The notes beneath the pieces are model-generated. The model made no database searches and had not been told where the DNA came from. It was given only the letters and a program-made list of their open reading frames with translations. A stretch of 59,694 nt of DNA, taken from contig NZ_WOCA01000022.1 of assembly GCF_009728145.1 (NCBI RefSeq), positions 1 to 59,694 on the forward strand, read 5' to 3'. A program made the position numbers and the translations under genes. This stretch comes from Ornithinibacillus caprae. GTDB lineage: Bacteria > Bacillota > Bacilli > Bacillales > Amphibacillaceae. How positions within the stretch are numbered: the stretch's first letter is position 1; every line of letters starts with the position of its first letter. Of this stretch, positions 19,753-30,711 are shown piece by piece.

Positions 19753-20253
19753 ATGTCTAAAGTTATCGAACAGAAAAAACAAGTAGTTCAAGAAATTGCT
19801 GACAAACTACGTGAAAGTCAATCTACTGTATTGGTTGATTATCGTGGTCTTGATGTTGCTGAAGTAACTCAACTACGTAAAGAGCTTCGTGAAGCTGGTG
19901 TTGAATTTAAAGTTTATAAAAACACAATGGCACGCCGTGCTGCTGAAGATGCTAACTTAGGTGAGTTAAATGAATTACTAGTAGGACCTACTGCTATTGC
20001 TTTCAGTAAGGAAGACGTAGTAGCGCCTGCGAAAATACTAAATAACTTCGCGAAAGAGCATGAGGCATTAGAAATTAAAGCTGGTGTAATTGAAGGTAAG
20101 ATGGCATCACTTGAGCAAATTAAAGAACTTGCAAATCTACCGAATTACGAAGGTATGGTTTCTATGCTACTCAGCGTGTTACAAGCACCTATGCGCAACT
20201 TCGCTTATGCTACAAAAGCTATTGCAGAGCAAAAAGAAGAACAAGGCGCATAA
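19753..20253 (+). CDS. rplJ: 50S ribosomal protein L10
   Basis: A 166-residue stalk base protein carrying L7/L12 dimers. The N-terminal rRNA-binding domain includes [20 protein letters not shown]; the C-terminal helix for L7/L12 dimers ends the protein. The ATG at 19753, after GGGAGGTGG, is chosen over an upstream in-frame ATG that would place 16 extra residues at the N-terminus. Confidence 0.97.
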   Translation: MSKVIEQKKQVVQEIADKLRESQSTVLVDYRGLDVAEVTQLRKELREAGVEFKVYKNTMARRAAEDANLGELNELLVGPTAIAFSKEDVVAPAKILNNFAKEHEALEIKAGVIEGKMASLEQIKELANLPNYEGMVSMLLSVLQAPMRNFAYATKAIAEQKEEQGA

Positions 20254-20318
20254 GTTAGATAGTCTATTAAAAGTTTCGGTCATATAAAATATCAATTAGA
20301 AATTAGGAGGAAATAAAA

Positions 20319-20684
20319 ATGACTAAAGAGCAAATTATCGATGCTATTAAAGAAATGTCTGTATTAGATTTAAACGATTTAGTAAAAGCAATTGAAGAAG
20401 AATTCGGAGTAACTGCTGCAGCACCTGTTGCTGTTGCTGGTGCAGCTGCTGGTGGAGACGCTGCTGCTGAGCAAACTGAATTTGATGTAGTTCTAGAAAG
20501 TGCTGGAGCTTCAAAAATCAAAGTAGTTAAAGCTGTACGTGAAGCAACTGGTCTTGGGTTAAAAGACGCTAAAGAATTAGTAGATAACGCTCCAAAAGCT
20601 ATTAAAGAAGGCGTTTCTAAAGAAGAAGCTGAAGAGCTTAAAGGTAAGCTAGAAGAAGCAGGAGCATCTGTAGAAGTTAAATAA
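20319..20684 (+). CDS. rplL: 50S ribosomal protein L7/L12
   Basis: A 121-residue acidic stalk protein that recruits translation GTPases. N-terminal dimerisation helices (1-35), an Ala/Gly hinge (~38-55) and the C-terminal factor-binding domain with [20 protein letters not shown] are all clear. AGGAGG precedes the start. Cotranscribed with rplJ. Confidence 0.98.
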   Translation: MTKEQIIDAIKEMSVLDLNDLVKAIEEEFGVTAAAPVAVAGAAAGGDAAAEQTEFDVVLESAGASKIKVVKAVREATGLGLKDAKELVDNAPKAIKEGVSKEEAEELKGKLEEAGASVEVK

Positions 20685-20697
20685 TTTGTTTTAAATT

Positions 20698-20722
20698 GAG
20701 CTCGTCGTACTTCGGCGGGCTC
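20698..20722 (+). terminator. Hairpin after rplL
   Basis: GAGCTCGTCG pairs with CGGCGGGCTC (10 bp with G-T pairs). The following bases are only weakly T-rich, so partial read-through into the methyltransferase gene is likely. Confidence 0.65.
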
Positions 20723-20776
20723 TATACTTACACATCTATTCTTCTCTAACAATTAATAAGCAAAGTAGGTGCCCAA

Positions 20777-21379
20777 ATGTCTGAGCATTACTTTTCACAA
20801 AAACCCCAATCAAAAAGTTCACCCAAGACATGGAATTATCAATTAAGAGGAAAAAAATATATATTTACTAGTGATGTTGGTGTGTTTTCGAAAAATGAAG
20901 TAGACTTTGGCTCCAGATTACTAATTGAGCAATTTGAGTTACCTGATGTCCAAGGAGATTTACTAGATATGGGCTGTGGATATGGTCCTATTGGTATTGT
21001 GCTGGCGGATCAGTTTCGGGATAGGTCTGTTATTATGGCGGATGTAAATGAGAGAGCTTTAGAGCTTGCTGCGAAAAATGCAGAACATAATGGCGTGACT
21101 AATGCTACGTTTGTTAAGAGTGATCAATTTTCTAATTTAAAAGATCAACAGTATGCGGCGATTTTGACAAACCCTCCAATTCGAGCTGGTAAAAAAGTAG
21201 TACATGGTATTTTTGAAGATAGTAAGGATTCATTAGTTAACGGTGGAGAGTTATGGGTTGTTATCCAAAAAAAACAAGGTGCGCCTTCGGCGAGAGAAAA
21301 GCTAGAAGAATTATTTGGAGAGGTCTATGTTGTAGCGCGAGATAAAGGGTATTTTATTTTACGCGCTATTAATGTTTGA
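20777..21379 (+). CDS. Class I SAM-dependent methyltransferase, RsmC-like (YbxB)
   Basis: A 200-residue Rossmann-fold methyltransferase of the RsmC/RlmG (MTS) type, found between rplL and rpoB in most Bacillaceae. SAM-binding motif I is LLDMGCGYGPIGIVLA (~65-80), and the catalytic motif IV is ILTNPPIRAGKK (~134), an NPP(I) variant typical of base N-methyltransferases. The target is probably 16S rRNA guanine N2, by homology only. Start follows AAGTAGGTG. Confidence 0.9.
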   Translation: MSEHYFSQKPQSKSSPKTWNYQLRGKKYIFTSDVGVFSKNEVDFGSRLLIEQFELPDVQGDLLDMGCGYGPIGIVLADQFRDRSVIMADVNERALELAAKNAEHNGVTNATFVKSDQFSNLKDQQYAAILTNPPIRAGKKVVHGIFEDSKDSLVNGGELWVVIQKKQGAPSAREKLEELFGEVYVVARDKGYFILRAINV

Positions 21380-21380
21380 C

Positions 21381-21955
21381 TTGAGTAGATCCGTTATGGT
21401 AATATAATAAAATGCTAACATGGGACTTCCTTTGTCAAGAGGAATTTTTATGAAATGTATAAAACATTCGTATTGGGAAACACTAATAAAATCGAATTTG
21501 ATTCGTATTTCTAGTATTCCTTATACATATTTGGTTCAGAAGAGGGTTTCTAAAATTCTATTCTATTTTAAAATGATACCCCATTATCTTGGGGATGGCA
21601 AGAGTGATTTTATTCCTCTTCGTGTTTTATAATTTTAAAAGGAAATGTTGAAGATTGTAAAGGTTAGTAATATTGGACCTTTCTATTCGTATTTTTTCAA
21701 TTATTTTACCTTGATCCCATGTTCATTAAACTAGTTTAATTATTAGAGAGTTGAAATCAGATGGGTTTACGTTTTTAGCTCTCTAAAAATAAATAGATAT
21801 TTTGTATGTGAACATAACATTCATTCACATCAGAAAAACGCGATGGATCACCATAGTTGGTGGAAGTCGATGTCTTTTCTTAATACTGATATCCGAAAGG
21901 GTTATTAAAATTCTATCAGTAGAACAAAAAATGCATGATTTGAGAGGTGAAGCAG
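21381..21955 (+). promoter_or_regulatory. rpoBC promoter and ~540-base leader
   Basis: TTGAGT (21381-21386), a 16-base spacer and TATAAT (21403-21408) give a strong promoter. The leader before rpoB is long and has no convincing gene. It contains TTAGAGAG / CTCTCTAA (about 21744-21786) around a 27-base loop and shorter pairable segments. This may house attenuation of rpoBC, but no known riboswitch was recognised. Confidence 0.65.
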
Positions 21956-24900
21956 TTGACAGGTCAACTAGTTCAGTATGGACGGCACCGGCAGCGTAGA
22001 AGTTATGCGCGTATTAGTGAAGTGTTGGAATTACCAAATCTTATCGAAATTCAAACCGCTTCATATGAATGGTTCTTAGAAGAAGGTTTGCGCGAAATGT
22101 TTCAAGACATTTCACCAATTGAAGATTTTACAGGGAACTTATCACTAGAGTTTGTAGATTATAGCTTAGGTGAACCAAAGTATCCTGTAGATGAATCAAA
22201 GGAAAGAGATGTTACGTACAACGCTCCTCTTCGCGTTAAAGTTCGTTTGATAAATAACGAAACTGGTGAAGTGAAAGAGCAGGAAGTATTCATGGGCGAT
22301 TTCCCACTTATGACAGATACAGGTACTTTTGTGATTAATGGTGCTGAACGGGTTATCGTTTCTCAGTTAGTACGTTCACCAAGTGTTTATTTTAATGAAA
22401 AAGTAGATAAAAACGGTAAAAGAGGTGTAGCTGCAACTGTTATCCCGAATCGTGGAGCATGGTTGGAGTTTGAAACAGATGCTAAAGATGTTGCGTATGT
22501 ACGTATCGATCGTACACGTAAACTTCCAATTACTGTATTACTACGTGCACTAGGTTTTGGATCGGATCAAGAAATCATCGATCTAATCGGCGATAACGAA
22601 TACCTTATAAATACATTAGAAAAAGACAATACAGAAACAACTGAAAAAGCTTTACTTGAAATTTATGAGCGTTTGCGTCCTGGTGAACCACCAACAGTTG
22701 AAAATGCGAAGAGCTTGTTAATTTCACGCTTTTTCGATCCGAAACGATATGACCTTGCACATGTAGGTCGTTATAAAATGAACAAGAAATTACACATAAA
22801 GAATCGCTTGTTCAATCAAGTGCTAGCGGAAACTGTAGTAGATCCAGAAACAGGTGAAGTGCTAGCGCAAAAAGGTGATAAGTTAGAACGTAAGCTTTTA
22901 GACAAAATTATTCCTTACTTAGATAATAAGGAAGATATGCTAGGTGAACGGATTCTTGAACCACAAGATGGCGTGTTAGATGATCCTGTTAGACTTCAGT
23001 CTGTTAAAATCATTGATCCGACTGATCCAAGTGGTGAAAGAGAATTAAACGTTATTGGGAATGCAAATGTTGAGAATGGCGTTAAAAACATTACACCTGC
23101 AGATATTTTATCGTCTATTAGCTATTTCTTTAACTTACTTCATCAAGTTGGAGATACAGATGATATTGATCATCTTGGTAATCGTAGACTTCGCTCCGTT
23201 GGTGAGCTTTTACAAAACCAATTCCGTATCGGGCTATCTCGTATGGAACGTGTTGTAAGAGAACGTATGTCTATCCAAGATACATCTAGTGTAACTCCAC
23301 AGCAACTAATTAATATTCGTCCTGTGATAGCGTCTATTAAAGAGTTCTTTGGTAGTTCACAGCTATCTCAGTTTATGGATCAAACGAACCCATTGGCGGA
23401 ATTAACACATAAACGTCGTTTGTCCGCACTAGGACCAGGAGGACTAACGCGTGAACGTGCTGGTTTTGAAGTTCGTGATGTTCACTATTCTCACTATGGT
23501 CGTATGTGTCCAATTGAAACACCTGAGGGACCAAACATTGGTTTGATTAACTCGTTATCAAGTTATGCAAAAGTAAATAAATTTGGTTTTATCGAATCAC
23601 CTTATCGCCGAGTTGACCCAGAAACGGGAAGGGTAACCTCGCAAATCGATTACCTTACAGCAGATGAGCAAGATAATTACGTTGTTGCTCAGGCGAATGC
23701 GGAGTTAAATGAAGATGGTAGCTTCAAGAATGAAGAGGTTATTGCTCGTTTCCGTGAAGAAAACATCGTAGTATCTCGTGATCGGATCGATTACATGGAT
23801 GTATCGCCTAAGCAGGTTGTATCTGCGGCGACTGCATGTATTCCGTTCTTGGAAAATGATGACTCAAACCGTGCGTTAATGGGTGCGAACATGCAACGTC
23901 AGGCAGTACCTTTATTAAAACCACAAGCTCCTATTGTTGGTACGGGAATGGAATATGTTTCTGGTAAAGATTCTGGTGCAGCAGTTATTTGTAGAAATGC
24001 AGGTATTGTTGAACGAGTGGAAGCAAAAGAAGTTCATGTTCGCCGTATCACTGAAGTAGATGGAAAAGAAGTAAAAGGTGACGTTGATCGTTATAAATTG
24101 CAGAAATTTATCCGTTCTAACCAAGGTACTTGTTACAACCAACGTCCGATTGTTAGTGAAGGGGACCGTGTGACAAAAGGAGAAATTTTAGCAGATGGTC
24201 CTTCCATGGAAGATGGAGAACTAGCTTTAGGTCAGAATGTTCTTGTTGGTTTTATGACTTGGGAAGGTTATAACTATGAGGATGCCATCATCATGAGCGA
24301 AAGATTGGTTAAAGATGATGTTTATACCTCTATCCACATCGAAGAATATGAGTCCGAAGCCCGTGATACGAAGCTTGGGCCTGAAGAGATCACAAGAGAT
24401 ATCCCTAATGTTGGTGAAGAAGCTCTTAAAAACTTGAATGAACAAGGAATTATTCGAGTTGGGGCAGAGGTTACAGACGGTGATATTCTAGTTGGTAAAG
24501 TAACGCCTAAAGGTGTAACAGAGCTATCAGCTGAAGAACGTTTATTACATGCAATCTTTGGAGAAAAAGCACGTGAAGTTCGTGATACTTCTCTACGTGT
24601 ACCACACGGTGCTGGTGGTATTGTACTTGATGTTAAAGTGTTTAACCGTGAAGATGGCGATGAGTTACCACCGGGTGTTAATGAGTTAGTTAGGGTTTAT
24701 ATCGTACAAAAGCGTAAAATCCATGAAGGGGATAAAATGGCTGGTCGTCATGGTAACAAAGGTGTAATTTCTAGAATTTTACCAGAAGAAGATATGCCTT
24801 TCTTGCCTGATGGAACTCCGATTGATATTATGCTTAACCCACTAGGTGTACCATCCCGTATGAACATTGGACAGGTGCTTGAGTTACACTTAGGAATGGC

Positions 24901-25492
24901 AGCGAGAGAACTTGGCATCCATGTTGCATCACCTGTATTTGATGGAGCAAGAGAAGAAGACGTATGGGACACGTTAGAAGAAGCTGGAATGTCAAGAGAT
25001 GCAAAAACAGTTCTTTATGATGGAAGAACCGGTGATCCATTTGACAACCGAGTTTCTGTAGGTGTTATGTATATGATCAAGCTAGCGCATATGGTTGATG
25101 ACAAACTACATGCTCGTTCAACAGGTCCATACTCACTTGTAACGCAACAACCACTTGGTGGTAAAGCGCAATTCGGTGGACAGCGTTTTGGAGAGATGGA
25201 GGTTTGGGCACTTGAAGCCTATGGTGCTGCTTACACACTTCAAGAAATCTTAACAGTGAAATCAGATGATGTGGTTGGACGTGTGAAAACATACGAGTCA
25301 ATTGTTAAAGGTGATAACGTTCCTGAGCCTGGTGTACCTGAATCATTCAAGGTATTAATCAAGGAATTACAAAGCTTGGGTATGGATGTTAAGATTCTTT
25401 CAAGTGATGAAACAGAAATTGAGATGCGTGAATTAGAAGATGAAGAAACGCAAGCGGCAAGTAAGTTAAATATTGAAGTTGAAGAAAACTAG
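21956..25492 (+). CDS. rpoB: RNA polymerase subunit beta
   Basis: An ~1178-residue catalytic subunit. The rifampicin cluster 1 reads [20 protein letters not shown] followed by LSALGPGGL, the wild-type (sensitive) residues. [19 protein letters not shown] and the C-terminal clamp connector are intact. The TTG at 21956 follows GAGAGGTGA by seven bases and gives the family N-terminus (M)[11 protein letters not shown]; the GTG at 21947 overlaps the ribosome site and is rejected. Confidence 0.98.
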   Translation: MTGQLVQYGRHRQRRSYARISEVLELPNLIEIQTASYEWFLEEGLREMFQDISPIEDFTGNLSLEFVDYSLGEPKYPVDESKERDVTYNAPLRVKVRLINNETGEVKEQEVFMGDFPLMTDTGTFVINGAERVIVSQLVRSPSVYFNEKVDKNGKRGVAATVIPNRGAWLEFETDAKDVAYVRIDRTRKLPITVLLRALGFGSDQEIIDLIGDNEYLINTLEKDNTETTEKALLEIYERLRPGEPPTVENAKSLLISRFFDPKRYDLAHVGRYKMNKKLHIKNRLFNQVLAETVVDPETGEVLAQKGDKLERKLLDKIIPYLDNKEDMLGERILEPQDGVLDDPVRLQSVKIIDPTDPSGERELNVIGNANVENGVKNITPADILSSISYFFNLLHQVGDTDDIDHLGNRRLRSVGELLQNQFRIGLSRMERVVRERMSIQDTSSVTPQQLINIRPVIASIKEFFGSSQLSQFMDQTNPLAELTHKRRLSALGPGGLTRERAGFEVRDVHYSHYGRMCPIETPEGPNIGLINSLSSYAKVNKFGFIESPYRRVDPETGRVTSQIDYLTADEQDNYVVAQANAELNEDGSFKNEEVIARFREENIVVSRDRIDYMDVSPKQVVSAATACIPFLENDDSNRALMGANMQRQAVPLLKPQAPIVGTGMEYVSGKDSGAAVICRNAGIVERVEAKEVHVRRITEVDGKEVKGDVDRYKLQKFIRSNQGTCYNQRPIVSEGDRVTKGEILADGPSMEDGELALGQNVLVGFMTWEGYNYEDAIIMSERLVKDDVYTSIHIEEYESEARDTKLGPEEITRDIPNVGEEALKNLNEQGIIRVGAEVTDGDILVGKVTPKGVTELSAEERLLHAIFGEKAREVRDTSLRVPHGAGGIVLDVKVFNREDGDELPPGVNELVRVYIVQKRKIHEGDKMAGRHGNKGVISRILPEEDMPFLPDGTPIDIMLNPLGVPSRMNIGQVLELHLGMAARELGIHVASPVFDGAREEDVWDTLEEAGMSRDAKTVLYDGRTGDPFDNRVSVGVMYMIKLAHMVDDKLHARSTGPYSLVTQQPLGGKAQFGGQRFGEMEVWALEAYGAAYTLQEILTVKSDDVVGRVKTYESIVKGDNVPEPGVPESFKVLIKELQSLGMDVKILSSDETEIEMRELEDEETQAASKLNIEVEEN

Positions 25493-25512
25493 AACGTTAA
25501 GTAATTCAACAA

Positions 25513-25557
25513 AGAGAAGGGGATAAGAATTGGTTTGTAATTTTTATCCTCCCCTCT
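25513..25557 (+). promoter_or_regulatory. Long hairpin between rpoB and rpoC
   Basis: AGAGAAGGGGATAAGAAT pairs with ATTTTTATCCTCCCCTCT around a 9-base loop, 16 of 18 positions paired including two G-T pairs. No U run follows. It could be an RNase processing site or a stabiliser that sets the RpoB/RpoC ratio. Confidence 0.75.
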
Positions 25558-25606
25558 ATAAAATAAATTGTTTGGTAAAATCGCACATTAAAAGGGAGGT
25601 ATACCC

Positions 25607-28600
25607 TTGCTAGATGTAAACAACTTTGAGTATATGAAAATAGGTTTAGCTTCACCGGAAAAGATCAGATCTTGGTCCTATGGCGAGGTTAAGAAACCAG
25701 AAACAATTAATTACCGTACGTTGAAACCAGAAAAAGATGGGTTATTCTGTGAGCGTATCTTTGGACCACAAAAAGACTGGGAATGTCATTGTGGTAAATA
25801 CAAGCGTGTACGATATAAAGGAGTAGTATGTGACCGATGTGGTGTTGAAGTTACAAAGGCTAAAGTTCGTCGTGAACGTATGGGACACATCGAGCTTGCT
25901 GCGCCAGTATCACATATTTGGTACTTTAAAGGTATCCCTAGTCGTATGGGGCTTGTATTAGATATGTCTCCACGTGCACTTGAAGAAGTGATCTATTTTG
26001 CAGCTTATGTCGTAACAGATCCGGGTAGTACACCATTAGAGAAGAAACAATTATTATCTGAGAAAGAATACCGAGCTTATTACGATAAATACGGTGCTAC
26101 ATTTAAAGCGCAAATGGGTGCAGAAGCAATTCGAAAGCTTTTACAAGATGTAAATCTTGATAATGAAGTAGATGCGTTGAAAGAAGAGTTAAAAACAGCT
26201 CAAGGGCAACGTAGAACAAGGGCGATTAAACGTCTTGAAGTGTTAGAAGCGTTCCGAAACTCAGGAAATGACGCTTCTTGGATGATTTTGGATGTTCTAC
26301 CAGTTATTCCTCCGGAAATCAGACCTATGGTTCAATTAGATGGAGGACGTTTTGCTACATCTGATTTAAATGATTTATATCGTCGTGTCATCAACCGTAA
26401 TAATCGTTTAAAACGTTTATTGGATCTTGGTGCACCAAGCATAATCGTGCAAAACGAGAAGCGTATGCTCCAGGAAGCAGTTGATGCATTAATTGATAAT
26501 GGTCGTCGCGGCCGCCCTGTTACAGGACCAGGTAATCGTCCATTGAAATCTTTATCACATATGTTAAAAGGAAAACAAGGTCGTTTCCGTCAAAACCTAC
26601 TTGGTAAACGTGTCGATTATTCTGGACGTTCTGTTATTGTTGTAGGCCCGCATTTAAAAATGTATCAATGTGGTCTGCCAAAAGAAATGGCATTAGAGTT
26701 ATTTAAGCCATTTATTATGAAAGAGCTAGTCGAAAGAGGCATTGCTCATAATATTAAATCTGCAAAACGTAAAATTGAACGTGTACATCCAGATGTATGG
26801 GGTGTATTAGAAGATGTAATTAAGGAGCATCCAGTTTTACTTAACCGTGCACCTACATTACACAGACTTGGTATTCAAGCATTTGAACCTACATTAGTCG
26901 AAGGGCGAGCAATTCGTTTACACCCATTAGTATGTACTGCGTATAACGCAGACTTTGATGGTGACCAAATGGCCGTCCACGTTCCGTTATCTGCAGAAGC
27001 ACAAGCAGAAGCACGTATTCTTATGTTAGCTGCCCAAAACATACTAAATCCAAAAGATGGTAAACCAGTTGTTACGCCGTCACAGGATATGGTTTTAGGT
27101 AACTATTATTTAACATTAGAACGTGAAGATGCAATTGGTGAAGGTTCCGTATTTAAAGATACAAATGAGGCTATGCTTGCATATCAAAATGGCTATGTTC
27201 ATTTGCACACAAGAGTAGCTGTTCAAGCGTCTAGTTTGAATAATAAGACTTTTACAGACAAACAACAAAACCAGTTGTTACTAACAACTGTTGGTAAGTT
27301 GATCTTTAATGAAATTTTACCTGATTCATTCCCATACATTAACGAACCTACAAGAGTGAATCTTGAGGAACGAACTCCTGAAAACTATTTCGTTGAAAAT
27401 GGGACTGATATTAGAGAAGAAATTAAAAAGCGTGAAATCATTAAGCCGTTTAAGAAAGGATTCTTAGGCGACATTATCGCTGAAGTATTTAAACGATTTA
27501 AAATTAGTGAGACTTCTAAAATGCTTGACCGCATGAAAGATCTTGGATTTAGCTATTCCACAAAAGCTGGTATGACTGTAGGTGTATCAGATATCGTAGT
27601 TCTAGCTGAAAAAGAAGAGATTCTAGAAGAAGCTCAAGCTAAGGTAGATAGAGTGTTAAAGCAATTCCGTCGTGGTTTAATTACAGAAGAAGAAAGATAC
27701 GACAGAGTAATTGCCATTTGGTCACAAGCTAAAGATACCATCCAAGATAAACTTATGGAATCCTTAGATAATCGTAACCCAATCTTCATGATGAGTGACT
27801 CTGGTGCAAGGGGTAACGCATCTAACTTTACACAGCTTGCTGGTATGCGTGGTCTAATGGCCAACCCGGCTGGTCGTATTATTGAGTTACCGATCAAATC
27901 AAGCTTCCGTGAAGGTTTAACGGTATTAGAGTACTTTATTTCGACTCACGGTGCGCGTAAAGGTCTGGCTGATACAGCGCTTAAGACTGCCGATTCAGGT
28001 TATCTAACTCGTCGTCTTGTAGATGTGGCACAGGATGTTATTGTTCGTGAGACAGACTGTGGAACAGATCGCGGATTAAAAGTTGCTGCATTAATGGATG
28101 GCACAGAAATGATCGAGCCATTACTAGACAGACTAGTTGGACGTACGGCATTTGAAACAGTACGTCATCCACAAACAAATGAGGTAATCGTTGAAAACGA
28201 TACAGTTATCTCTGAAGATCAAGCTAAAGATATTGTGGAAGCAGGTATTGAAGATGTAACAATCCGTACAGTGTTTACTTGTAACACTAAACATGGTGTA
28301 TGTAAAAAATGCTATGGCCGTAATTTAGCGACTGGATCTGAAGTTGAAGTAGGAGAAGCAGTAGGTATTATTGCTGCACAATCTATCGGTGAGCCAGGAA
28401 CACAGCTAACGATGCGTACGTTCCACACTGGTGGGGTTGCAGGAGACGATATCACACAAGGTCTACCTCGTATCCAAGAGCTATTTGAAGCGCGTAATCC
28501 AAAAGGGCAAGCGATTATTAGTGAGATTCATGGTACAGTACATGAAGTTGTAGAGGTTAAGGATAAACAAGAAATTGTTATCCAAGGTGATGTAGAATCA

Positions 28601-29215
28601 CGTTCATATGCCGTTCCTTACAATGCTCGCTTAAAGGTATCTGTTGGAGATGCAGTAATTGCTGGTCAAGAGTTAACAGAAGGATCTGTTGACCCTAAAG
28701 CATTATTACGTGTTCAAGGTGTAGAGGGTGTGCAAGATTACATTCTTCGTGAAGTTCAACGAGTATACCGTATGCAAGGGGTAGAAATCGGTGATAAACA
28801 CGTTGAAGTAATGGTTCGTCAAATGTTACGTAAGATTCGTGTAATTGATTCTGGTGATACAGAAGTACTACCAGGTTCATTACTAGAGATCCATCAGTTC
28901 AAAGAAGCTAATAAATCCGTGTTGGTTAACGGTGAACAACCGGCAGTTGGTAAACCGGTATTACTTGGGATTACCAAAGCTTCTCTTGAGACAGATTCAT
29001 TCTTATCTGCTGCGTCATTCCAAGAAACTACTAGAGTTCTTACTGATGCTGCAATTAAAGGTAAACGCGATGAGTTATTAGGACTGAAAGAAAATGTTAT
29101 TATCGGTAAGCTTGTTCCAGCTGGTACGGGAATGCAGCGTTATCGCAAGATTCAAATTCCAGAAGAACAAACGGATGAAAGTGACATAGAAGAGGTAGAA
29201 CAACCAGTTCAGTAA
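25607..29215 (+). CDS. rpoC: RNA polymerase subunit beta'
   Basis: A 1202-residue catalytic subunit. The N-terminal zinc ribbon [20 protein letters not shown] (~60-79), the catalytic Mg site [15 protein letters not shown] (~448), the trigger loop region and the second zinc site ([11 protein letters not shown]) are present. TTG start at 25607 after AAAGGGAGG, giving [10 protein letters not shown]. An acidic tail ends the protein. Followed by a separate promoter. Confidence 0.98.
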   Translation: MLDVNNFEYMKIGLASPEKIRSWSYGEVKKPETINYRTLKPEKDGLFCERIFGPQKDWECHCGKYKRVRYKGVVCDRCGVEVTKAKVRRERMGHIELAAPVSHIWYFKGIPSRMGLVLDMSPRALEEVIYFAAYVVTDPGSTPLEKKQLLSEKEYRAYYDKYGATFKAQMGAEAIRKLLQDVNLDNEVDALKEELKTAQGQRRTRAIKRLEVLEAFRNSGNDASWMILDVLPVIPPEIRPMVQLDGGRFATSDLNDLYRRVINRNNRLKRLLDLGAPSIIVQNEKRMLQEAVDALIDNGRRGRPVTGPGNRPLKSLSHMLKGKQGRFRQNLLGKRVDYSGRSVIVVGPHLKMYQCGLPKEMALELFKPFIMKELVERGIAHNIKSAKRKIERVHPDVWGVLEDVIKEHPVLLNRAPTLHRLGIQAFEPTLVEGRAIRLHPLVCTAYNADFDGDQMAVHVPLSAEAQAEARILMLAAQNILNPKDGKPVVTPSQDMVLGNYYLTLEREDAIGEGSVFKDTNEAMLAYQNGYVHLHTRVAVQASSLNNKTFTDKQQNQLLLTTVGKLIFNEILPDSFPYINEPTRVNLEERTPENYFVENGTDIREEIKKREIIKPFKKGFLGDIIAEVFKRFKISETSKMLDRMKDLGFSYSTKAGMTVGVSDIVVLAEKEEILEEAQAKVDRVLKQFRRGLITEEERYDRVIAIWSQAKDTIQDKLMESLDNRNPIFMMSDSGARGNASNFTQLAGMRGLMANPAGRIIELPIKSSFREGLTVLEYFISTHGARKGLADTALKTADSGYLTRRLVDVAQDVIVRETDCGTDRGLKVAALMDGTEMIEPLLDRLVGRTAFETVRHPQTNEVIVENDTVISEDQAKDIVEAGIEDVTIRTVFTCNTKHGVCKKCYGRNLATGSEVEVGEAVGIIAAQSIGEPGTQLTMRTFHTGGVAGDDITQGLPRIQELFEARNPKGQAIISEIHGTVHEVVEVKDKQEIVIQGDVESRSYAVPYNARLKVSVGDAVIAGQELTEGSVDPKALLRVQGVEGVQDYILREVQRVYRMQGVEIGDKHVEVMVRQMLRKIRVIDSGDTEVLPGSLLEIHQFKEANKSVLVNGEQPAVGKPVLLGITKASLETDSFLSAASFQETTRVLTDAAIKGKRDELLGLKENVIIGKLVPAGTGMQRYRKIQIPEEQTDESDIEEVEQPVQ

Positions 29216-29277
29216 TGTTTTCTGTTGTTTAAACAAGTAAATATATCGGGAGCACTAAAAAATATATCTAAATTAAG

Positions 29278-29306
29278 TTGACATTAAATTGTTAGTTTGA
29301 TAATAT
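29278..29306 (+). promoter_or_regulatory. Promoter of the ybxF-rpsL (str) operon
   Basis: TTGACA (29278-29283), a 17-base spacer and TAATAT (29301-29306). It lies about 50 bases before the L7Ae-like gene and after rpoC. Confidence 0.85.
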
Positions 29307-29355
29307 ATTCAAGGTGCTTCCGATTCATTCTTGTTACTTTGGAGGATATGAGTAA

Positions 29356-29622
29356 ATGTCTTATGAGAAAGTGACGCAATTACAGTCAAAAGTAATTATC
29401 GGAACAAAACAAACACTTAAGGCTATGAAAAATGGCGAAATAAGTGAAGTGATCGTTGCGGATGATGCTGATCAGCAACTGATACGCAAAGTACTAGATT
29501 TAGCAAAAGCGCTGAATATTCCGTGCGAACGTGTTAATTCTAAGAAAAAGCTTGGAATTGCATGTGGTATAGACGTGAGCGCATCAACTGTAGCAATAAA
29601 AAAAGATAGTTTTGGCGAATGA
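29356..29622 (+). CDS. ybxF: L7Ae-like K-turn-binding protein (YbxF)
   Basis: An 88-residue member of the L7Ae/L30e/S12e family; the B. subtilis homologue binds kink-turn RNAs. The fold signatures KVIIGTKQTLKAMKNGEISE, VIVADDADQQLI and KKKLGIACGIDV are present. First gene of the str operon (ybxF-rpsL-rpsG-fusA-tuf). Its position suggests RNA-based regulation of, or assembly with, ribosomes, which is not shown here. Confidence 0.92.
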   Translation: MSYEKVTQLQSKVIIGTKQTLKAMKNGEISEVIVADDADQQLIRKVLDLAKALNIPCERVNSKKKLGIACGIDVSASTVAIKKDSFGE

Positions 29623-29743
29623 ATATATCGCGAAAGCTTTGTTTTTGCCCAAAGATGAACCGCCTGGATGTGTGGGTTTACAAAAGGGCTTGCTAGTTTG
29701 ATTTAGTTAGTAATGTATTAATCAAGGAAGGAGGAAACATAAC

Positions 29744-30157
29744 ATGCCTACTATTAACCAACTTGTACGCAAAGGTCGCGTAAGTAAAGTTAAAAAATCT
29801 GACTCACCAGCACTTAACAAAGGGTACAACAGCTTCAAAAAGTCATTAACAAATGAAAGCTCTCCACAAAAGCGTGGTGTATGTACTCGTGTTGGTACGT
29901 TAACACCTAAAAAACCGAACTCAGCACTTCGTAAATATGCACGTGTTCGTTTGTCTAACAACATGGAAGTAACTGCATACATTCCTGGAATTGGACACAA
30001 CCTACAAGAGCACAGTGTAGTATTAATTCGTGGTGGTCGTGTAAAAGACTTACCAGGGGTTCGTTACCATATCGTTCGTGGTGCACTTGATACTGCAGGA
30101 GTAGATGGCCGCATGCAAGGACGTTCAAAATACGGAACAAAAAGACCTAAAAAATAA
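29744..30157 (+). CDS. rpsL: 30S ribosomal protein S12
   Basis: A 137-residue decoding-site protein. The conserved loop [11 protein letters not shown] keeps both lysines and the PGVRYH region is wild type, so streptomycin-resistance substitutions are not seen. GAAGGAGG precedes the ATG. A pairable GCCC/GGGC leader segment lies upstream at 29648-29695. Confidence 0.98.
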   Translation: MPTINQLVRKGRVSKVKKSDSPALNKGYNSFKKSLTNESSPQKRGVCTRVGTLTPKKPNSALRKYARVRLSNNMEVTAYIPGIGHNLQEHSVVLIRGGRVKDLPGVRYHIVRGALDTAGVDGRMQGRSKYGTKRPKK

Positions 30158-30198
30158 ATAGGTTTTAAGACAGCAATGATAGGAAAGGAGGGGGACAT

Positions 30199-30669
30199 AT
30201 GCCACGTAAAGGACCAGTACCTAAACGCGATGTCTTGCCAGATCCACTTTATAATTCAAAACTAGTAACTCGTTTAATCAATCAAATCATGATTGACGGT
30301 AAGCGAGGTAAGGCACAAAAAATTCTTTATAATGCATTTGATCTTGTTGGACAAAGAAGCGGACAAAATCCTATGGAAGTTTTTGAACAAGCAATGAAAA
30401 ACGTAATGCCTGTTCTTGAAGTTCGCGCTAGACGTGTTGGGGGATCTAACTACCAAGTACCTGTTGAGGTTCGCCCGGAACGCCGTCAAGCATTAGGGTT
30501 ACGTTACATTGTTAACTACTCACGCTTACGCGGAGAAAAAACAATGGAAGAACGTCTTGCTAATGAAATTTTAGACGCTTCAAACAACACTGGAGCTTCT
30601 GTTAAGAAACGCGAAGAAATGCATAAAATGGCTGAAGCGAACAAAGCATTCGCTCACTATCGCTGGTAA
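30199..30669 (+). CDS. rpsG: 30S ribosomal protein S7
   Basis: A 156-residue protein that nucleates assembly of the 30S head. It begins [16 protein letters not shown] and contains the conserved [18 protein letters not shown]; length is usual for Gram-positives. Strong GGAGGGGG ribosome site. Lies 41 bases after rpsL and 42 before fusA. Confidence 0.98.
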   Translation: MPRKGPVPKRDVLPDPLYNSKLVTRLINQIMIDGKRGKAQKILYNAFDLVGQRSGQNPMEVFEQAMKNVMPVLEVRARRVGGSNYQVPVEVRPERRQALGLRYIVNYSRLRGEKTMEERLANEILDASNNTGASVKKREEMHKMAEANKAFAHYRW

Positions 30670-30711
30670 TATTACCAAAAATAAAGTAATTAACAGGAAG
30701 GAGAAGAATAC

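Noticed and set aside
21420-21999. Two short plus-strand frames before rpoB
   Set aside because: No ribosome site, biased composition of a leader, and the second overlaps the true rpoB start.
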